Origin: an uncultured Enterobacteriaceae bacterium
GTDB taxonomy: Bacteria; Pseudomonadota; Gammaproteobacteria; Enterobacterales; Enterobacteriaceae
Reading direction: 5' to 3'
Length of the DNA: 42,171 nucleotides
Assembly: GCA_936920625.1 (NCBI GenBank)
Contig: CAKZHC010000002.1
Coordinates: 1-42,171 of the forward strand
In this document: positions 38,023-42,171 of the stretch, piece after piece
How positions within the stretch are numbered: the first letter of the stretch is position 1
How the letters are laid out: the number at the start of each line of letters is the position of its first letter
Made by a program: the position numbers and the translations under genes
The notes under the pieces: model-generated
The model's input: the letters and a program-made list of their open reading frames with translations, nothing else
Told to the model about the DNA's origin: nothing
The model's database searches: none

Positions 38023-39756
38023 TTATAGATGTGTACCATCTTTAATATATTTATACTCAGTAATTCTTTTCTTATATGCCGAAACAGACATTAATTTATC
38101 ATTTTTCCCTGTCTTTAAATTTTCTTCAAATCTTAACGAAAGCGTTTGATTCTTTTTATTAATGACAGCCTTTTTTGATGATTTTTTTGATTTCAAATAT
38201 TCCTTCAGCCGGGGTTCACTCTGAATATGCTTATAAAAATCTGGAGGGAGATACTTGTCCGCTTTCTTATAAGGCAAATATTTTGTATCATAATCAAGAT
38301 GGAAAATTTTACTGGAGACAGATTTATTAGCGATAACACCCTTGATATTATCTTTATGCATTTTTATTAAATCAGAAGATCTAAGGTGAAGTTTTTTTGC
38401 TGTCACCAGGCTAAAAATACCACATTCGGAATAACTTTTTTGAAGGTTCATTTCTACACTGAAAAAGTGACAATCAGGTATCTCAGCTTTTTTAATAGAC
38501 TTTTTTACCCTTGATGCAAGATGGTGAGACCAACTGTGTGTAAATTCTGTAGGTTCAAACAACATCACAGATGTATTTTTACCAATGACTTTGCAATCAA
38601 TCGCTCCAAAATGAATACCAGCTACCCCGGAACCGATTATAAATCGAAAACAATTATCTCCCTCAGAGATCGATTGTTTTATTAATTCTCCAAGATTTTC
38701 GGGATCTTCAAGATATTTAAGATTGACCCCATTATGTTTTATATTTGCCATGTCTGCCATATAAGGCATCCACTTGATATCGCTATATGCATAAAACCTG
38801 GCGTTAAAACAGGCTCCATTATCAATATCATCTTCGAACCGTCTGATATGGACTGCGATCTCATCTTTGACCATAGAAAACCTGTTCAAAGAGGAATATT
38901 TACTGACATCCTTTTGCGCAAAGCCTCCCGCCGCAGCTGATCCCTCAGCAGCACCCTGATCTGAGTTAATATTTAATTTCTTAAATGAAATATCTATATC
39001 ACAAACCTGATATATATCCCGGTGGAAATCTTCAACAGCCAGCCTGCCAGGCCTGCGTTGTGATTGGATATTGTCAGCCTTTTTATCAAAGTCATTCATC
39101 ACAGCAGCGGAGGATATAGCGGCGGCAGAAAAACAGTTCCATTTAGCACTATTTTTCAGCACAGCGGCAAATTGAGTATCAGCAAACGCAGTCTTTCGCA
39201 CGGCAGAATTTTCGGTGCCATGTAACAGCTCAAAACCAGTGCCTGCTGCCCTGAGGGCAGCTTTACCTGCATCTTTTACTGGATTCGTCTGGTCAGCCGG
39301 TGCTCCCGCTGCTGACTGCCTGGCAACTGTCATTGTTGCTTCTGCGACTATTGTGGCTCCCCATGCATCCTCCACCGCGCTGACGTCTTCCCAAATCACT
39401 GTCTCTGTTGCTCTGGCGACAGAACCCGCTTCAGGTATCTGAGTGAGAACGTCTGCAACTGTGCTGGATATCCCCCATCCGGTGTTACCTCTCTGTAACT
39501 CACATTTAGTTCCGTACACAGGGGCCCTGCTCGGACCAGCTTTTTTAGCTGGCTCCCCGACAAAGTAGCTGTCTGAGAACAAATTTTCAGCCACGTCCTG
39601 TTGAGTAGAATTTTTCGCCACTGCTGGCATCTGTGCACCGTCTCCATTTTTCAGTGCTTCGATGCTATTTTTTAGCGCTGATGCAGCATGTTTTGTGGTA
39701 TCTGTAACTGCCTTCTGCTGATGATTAACAGCACTTTTTACTGTTGTAACCCGCAT
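38023..39756 (-). CDS. YopJ/HopZ-family type III effector acetyltransferase
   Basis: Clan CE cysteine acetyltransferase effector; family members acetylate Ser, Thr or Lys of host proteins after type III delivery, with inositol hexakisphosphate as activator. The C-terminal domain (about residues 290-490) aligns with Yersinia YopJ: His382 in GIHFGAIDCK, Glu401 in LFEPTEF and Cys445 in SYSECGIFSLVTAKKL, with IPDCHFFSVEMNLQKS between. About 290 N-terminal residues, Ala- and Thr-rich, precede it and match nothing I know; YopJ has 288 residues in total and the Erwinia homologue Eop1 roughly 400. No Gly2 myristoylation site is present. AGGAG stands before the ATG; no hrp box was found. Coding sequence for the C-terminal half is much more AT-rich than that for the N-terminal half. 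Confidence 0.9.
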   Translation of the reverse strand: MRVTTVKSAVNHQQKAVTDTTKHAASALKNSIEALKNGDGAQMPAVAKNSTQQDVAENLFSDSYFVGEPAKKAGPSRAPVYGTKCELQRGNTGWGISSTVADVLTQIPEAGSVARATETVIWEDVSAVEDAWGATIVAEATMTVARQSAAGAPADQTNPVKDAGKAALRAAGTGFELLHGTENSAVRKTAFADTQFAAVLKNSAKWNCFSAAAISSAAVMNDFDKKADNIQSQRRPGRLAVEDFHRDIYQVCDIDISFKKLNINSDQGAAEGSAAAGGFAQKDVSKYSSLNRFSMVKDEIAVHIRRFEDDIDNGACFNARFYAYSDIKWMPYMADMANIKHNGVNLKYLEDPENLGELIKQSISEGDNCFRFIIGSGVAGIHFGAIDCKVIGKNTSVMLFEPTEFTHSWSHHLASRVKKSIKKAEIPDCHFFSVEMNLQKSYSECGIFSLVTAKKLHLRSSDLIKMHKDNIKGVIANKSVSSKIFHLDYDTKYLPYKKADKYLPPDFYKHIQSEPRLKEYLKSKKSSKKAVINKKNQTLSLRFEENLKTGKNDKLMSVSAYKKRITEYKYIKDGTHL

Positions 39757-40819
39757 AATTTCTCCTCTTTTCAGATTTCAGCATATCAACCCGGTAATTT
39801 CCGTTGTTGTCTTCACTACCTAAAAAAATCGCACCTCCAATGCCATCTCAGTTTATTTTGTATCTCAAGCCTGCCGGGCTTTATATATTTTCCGATTCTT
39901 CTTTAATTAAATAAAACGGCCAAGACTAAGCCGTTCCATATGTTATAAAGTCAACAGAACAAAAACGTAACTACGTCGGAGTTGCAAATCAGATTCTTCG
40001 AATGTCTTAGTATGTTAGCTACCAGTCCTCCATGCCCTTTCACGAATTTCATTACCAATTCACGATAATAATGGCCATTATTAACAATGACAGCAAATAG
40101 CCTACTGCATGGTGCCAGTGATGTAATAGCCATTACATAGAATTATTAAAACGTATATCCTGTCACGAAGAGTTTTTTCTCTTCATAATAAGCAGATTGC
40201 CTTTTAAGAAAATATTCCTCTGTGCTTCATTTGCGATTTTTTATCAGGATAACTTCTGCTGATATACCTGAGTATTGGAGCTCCCTTACTTAATTGTTTG
40301 TCCGTCAAGATATAAAAGAGCTGTAATGATACTAGTTCGTAATAACAGACTAATATACCACCTCCAAGGGAATATACTTTGATATATGATAACAGATAAA
40401 TCGATACTATTGCATCCGTACCAGCTACTAAATTCATCACGGGGAAATTATATTACAGATAGCATTTAGTTTCTGTAGTGGACCTTTAAAGACAGGATGG
40501 TTATAAATACTGCCTGATTTAGAGTAGTCTGCATAGCCAATTAGATCCTGTGTATTAGTGGTATTTACACAATCAGTAAGGTTGTCACATACTTGCGTGA
40601 ATATTATATTTTTCAGTACTAAATTATAAAAATATTTATACCTGTCCTTTTATGTATCACATATTTCAGTAACCTTTTAGATATAGTCAAGATTTTATTC
40701 GTTTATGACATGACTGATGTTATTTTATTTGTAATTCAAATGTTAATTTTATGCTATCATTTATCTTATATAAATCTGTCTTATCGAAGTGAAATGCAAC
40801 AGCATAAGCAGGGTGAAAA
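39757..40819. other. AT-rich gene-poor gap
   Basis: About 1,060 bases between the effector and the EamA transporter. Short open frames on the minus strand (39951-40133, 40204-40440) have no family resemblance or clear ribosome binding sites. The low GC and lack of genes fit an acquired segment. A terminator hairpin at its left end is listed separately. Confidence 0.4.
39911..39935 (-). terminator. Terminator-like hairpin upstream of the effector gene
   Basis: On the minus strand AACGGC and GCCGTT form a six-pair stem with a nine-base loop (39915-39935), followed by TTATTTAATT. It would stop transcripts coming from the right before the effector gene, leaving the effector on its own promoter within about 155 bases. 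Confidence 0.5.
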
Positions 40820-41725
40820 ATGAATAAGAAAGTGGATTTATCTATTGGATTTTTTGTAACGTTACTTTGGGGAATGAACTTTACTGTCATCGAACTAGGT
40901 CTTGAAGACCTTGATCCATTTATACTGACTTTTTTAAGGTTTACATTTTGTGCTTTCCCGTTAATTTTTTTTATCAAACGCCCAACAGGTGTAGCATTAT
41001 TCCACATTGCTTTATATGGAGTTATTTTTGGAGTAGGATTATGGTGGGTTGTTAACTTTGCTATGTTCAATGGATTATCAGCCGGGTTATCTTCAGTATT
41101 CCTTCAGTTTAGTGTCTTTTTCACAATTTTTCTTAGCAGCTTGTTTCTTAAAGAAAAGGTAAATAAAATTCACTTATTAGGTATGATAATATCCTTTTCT
41201 GGATTAATTATGATTATCATTTTCTCAGGGCAGACGTCCACTGTAAAAGGTATCTTCTTCGTTATTGTTGCAGCTTTATCATGGGCTGTTTGTAATATGA
41301 TTATAAAAATAGCAAAACCAGCTAATATGATCTCTTTTATCGTCTGGTCCAGTCTTTTTTCTGCTCCCGCTGTACTTGTTATGAGCGTTTTTGTTGAGGG
41401 ATGGACGGGAATATTAGCAATACCTGATAATCTAACGGCTGGATCTGTCTTTTCTGTTTTATTTCAGGCATACATAACAACAATTATAGGTTATATGATA
41501 TGGAATAATTTAGTAAAAAAGTATCCAGCAACAGAGATTGCTCCTTTATCACTTTTGGTTCCGATCTCAGGTGTTATTACATCATATGTTTTCCTGAATG
41601 AGAGGTTAAGTATACAACAACTTATTTCTGTTACAGTTGTTATCCTGGGGATTTTTGTTTTTTTAAACTCAGTAAGAATAATGAGTTTAGTAAGTCAAGG
41701 AAAACAAAATTACGAAGCACAATGA
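40820..41725 (+). CDS. EamA-family (DMT) metabolite exporter
   Basis: A 301-residue inner-membrane protein with ten predicted helices in two EamA repeats, of the RhaT/YdcZ drug/metabolite transporter superfamily. The first repeat starts IGFFVTLLWGMNFTVIELGL and ends with SSVFLQFSVFFTIFLSSLFL before LKEKV; the second has ALSWAVCNMIIKIAK and ends PISGVITSYVFLNERLS. AGGGTGAAAA precedes the ATG. Members export amino acids or other small metabolites; substrate unknown. The gene is strongly AT-rich compared with the core genes, suggesting acquisition with the neighbouring effector region. Confidence 0.85.
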   Translation: MNKKVDLSIGFFVTLLWGMNFTVIELGLEDLDPFILTFLRFTFCAFPLIFFIKRPTGVALFHIALYGVIFGVGLWWVVNFAMFNGLSAGLSSVFLQFSVFFTIFLSSLFLKEKVNKIHLLGMIISFSGLIMIIIFSGQTSTVKGIFFVIVAALSWAVCNMIIKIAKPANMISFIVWSSLFSAPAVLVMSVFVEGWTGILAIPDNLTAGSVFSVLFQAYITTIIGYMIWNNLVKKYPATEIAPLSLLVPISGVITSYVFLNERLSIQQLISVTVVILGIFVFLNSVRIMSLVSQGKQNYEAQ

Positions 41726-41726
41726 T

Positions 41727-42017
41727 GGGTTAGATGACTATCCGCGGTATAAGGAAATATTATTTATCAGCTTTCGCAGCAGTGCCTTCCCCAGCCAGTT
41801 CTATTGTTCGCACTACAATCGTCAGCTGAGTTCAGCACTATGCACCTTAAGCAAAAAAGCGGCTGTACTGGTCAGCCCCATTGCCCTCATTTGTGGCATG
41901 CCGCGAAACATATTTGAAGGCCAACAGCTGACGGACTCTTTTGCGCCGCGTAGCAGACCACTACGCCGTACCACTAAAGCGGAATACTGGTTTCCGGTAA
42001 AATTTTACGTTGTCTAA
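41727..42017 (+). pseudogene. Unidentified gene remnant
   Basis: An open frame without a start codon reads LDDYPRYKEILFISFRSSAF and ends KAEYWFPVKFYVV before TAA at 42015-42017. Base composition returns to that of the core genes. An in-frame ATG at 41898 could give 39 residues. It resembles the 3' end of a gene cut off by a rearrangement next to the EamA gene; I do not recognise the family. Confidence 0.35.
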
Positions 42018-42101
42018 AACGGTAATAAAACCCCGTTTACAACCGTGCTATCTCTTCTGCTACTGAAAGGCGAGGAAAAAATGTCCACCTGACCTCGGGC
42101 A

Positions 42102-42171
42102 GCAGATATAGCAGATATAGCAGATATAGCAGATATAGCAGATATAGCAGATATAGCAGATATAGCAGATA
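42102..42171. repeat. Nine-base tandem repeat reaching the window end
   Basis: GCAGATATA is repeated without error about 7.8 times up to the last base. The unit is a multiple of three and reads Ala-Asp-Ile in one frame. The array continues beyond the window. Confidence 0.95.

Noticed and set aside
39915..39937. GGAAC on the minus strand upstream of the effector as a hrp box
   Set aside because: No CCAC element stands at the required 15-16 base distance; the GGAAC overlaps the terminator stem.
40204..40440. 78-residue minus-strand open frame
   Set aside because: No ribosome binding site, no family resemblance, and AT-rich sequence throws up such frames by chance.

Overview
The window is chromosomal DNA of an enterobacterium, most likely of the Erwinia/Pantoea group. 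Most genes fall in the order known from the E. coli proBA-to-mltD segment: proA, proB, crl, gpt, pepD, dinB, yafK, gmhA, fadE, yafV, tRNA-Asp, dnaQ, rnhA, yafS, gloB, mltD. Several members of that segment are missing (phoE, frsA, yafJ, ivy and the tRNA-Thr downstream of proA). The YopJ-type effector and the number of broken genes would suit a host-adapted plant- or insect-associated Erwinia. That last step is inference; no species can be fixed from the sequence alone.

Layout. 1-270: end of an unknown gene. 458-2827: proline synthesis (proA intact, proB frameshifted near codon 17). 3104-7223: crl, gpt, pepD and a dinB with an amber codon plus a frameshift. 7532-10250: a GNAT acetyltransferase, a yafK without its signal peptide, 750 bases of apparent debris, and an AT-rich exported HAD phosphatase. 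10668-14993: gmhA, fadE, yafV. 15232-18859: an allantoin module (allantoinase, allantoin racemase, divergent NCS1 permease). 18938-19716: an XRE-regulator remnant next to a SymE-family toxin. 19771-31022: a complete-order cdiB-cdiC-cdiA-cdiI contact-dependent inhibition locus. 31880-31956: tRNA-Asp, whose 3' end faces this accessory block. 32075-36098: dnaQ/rnhA, yafS, gloB, mltD. 36248-37417: a Gfo/Idh/MocA oxidoreductase. 38023-39756: a long YopJ/HopZ-type acetyltransferase effector. 40820-41725: an EamA transporter, followed by a gene remnant and a 9-base tandem repeat that runs off the end.

The most notable system is the CDI locus. It encodes a two-partner outer-membrane transporter, an HlyC-like lysine acyltransferase and a roughly 2,930-residue exoprotein. 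The exoprotein ends in a hydrophobic, probably membrane-active toxin domain, and its gene overlaps that of a two-helix membrane immunity protein. cdiA carries three in-frame amber codons and one frameshift, while cdiB, cdiC and cdiI look intact. Taken with proB, dinB and yafK, the window shows a chromosome undergoing gene decay. The second notable item is the effector: it keeps the His-Glu-Cys triad of YopJ but has an N-terminal extension of about 290 residues.
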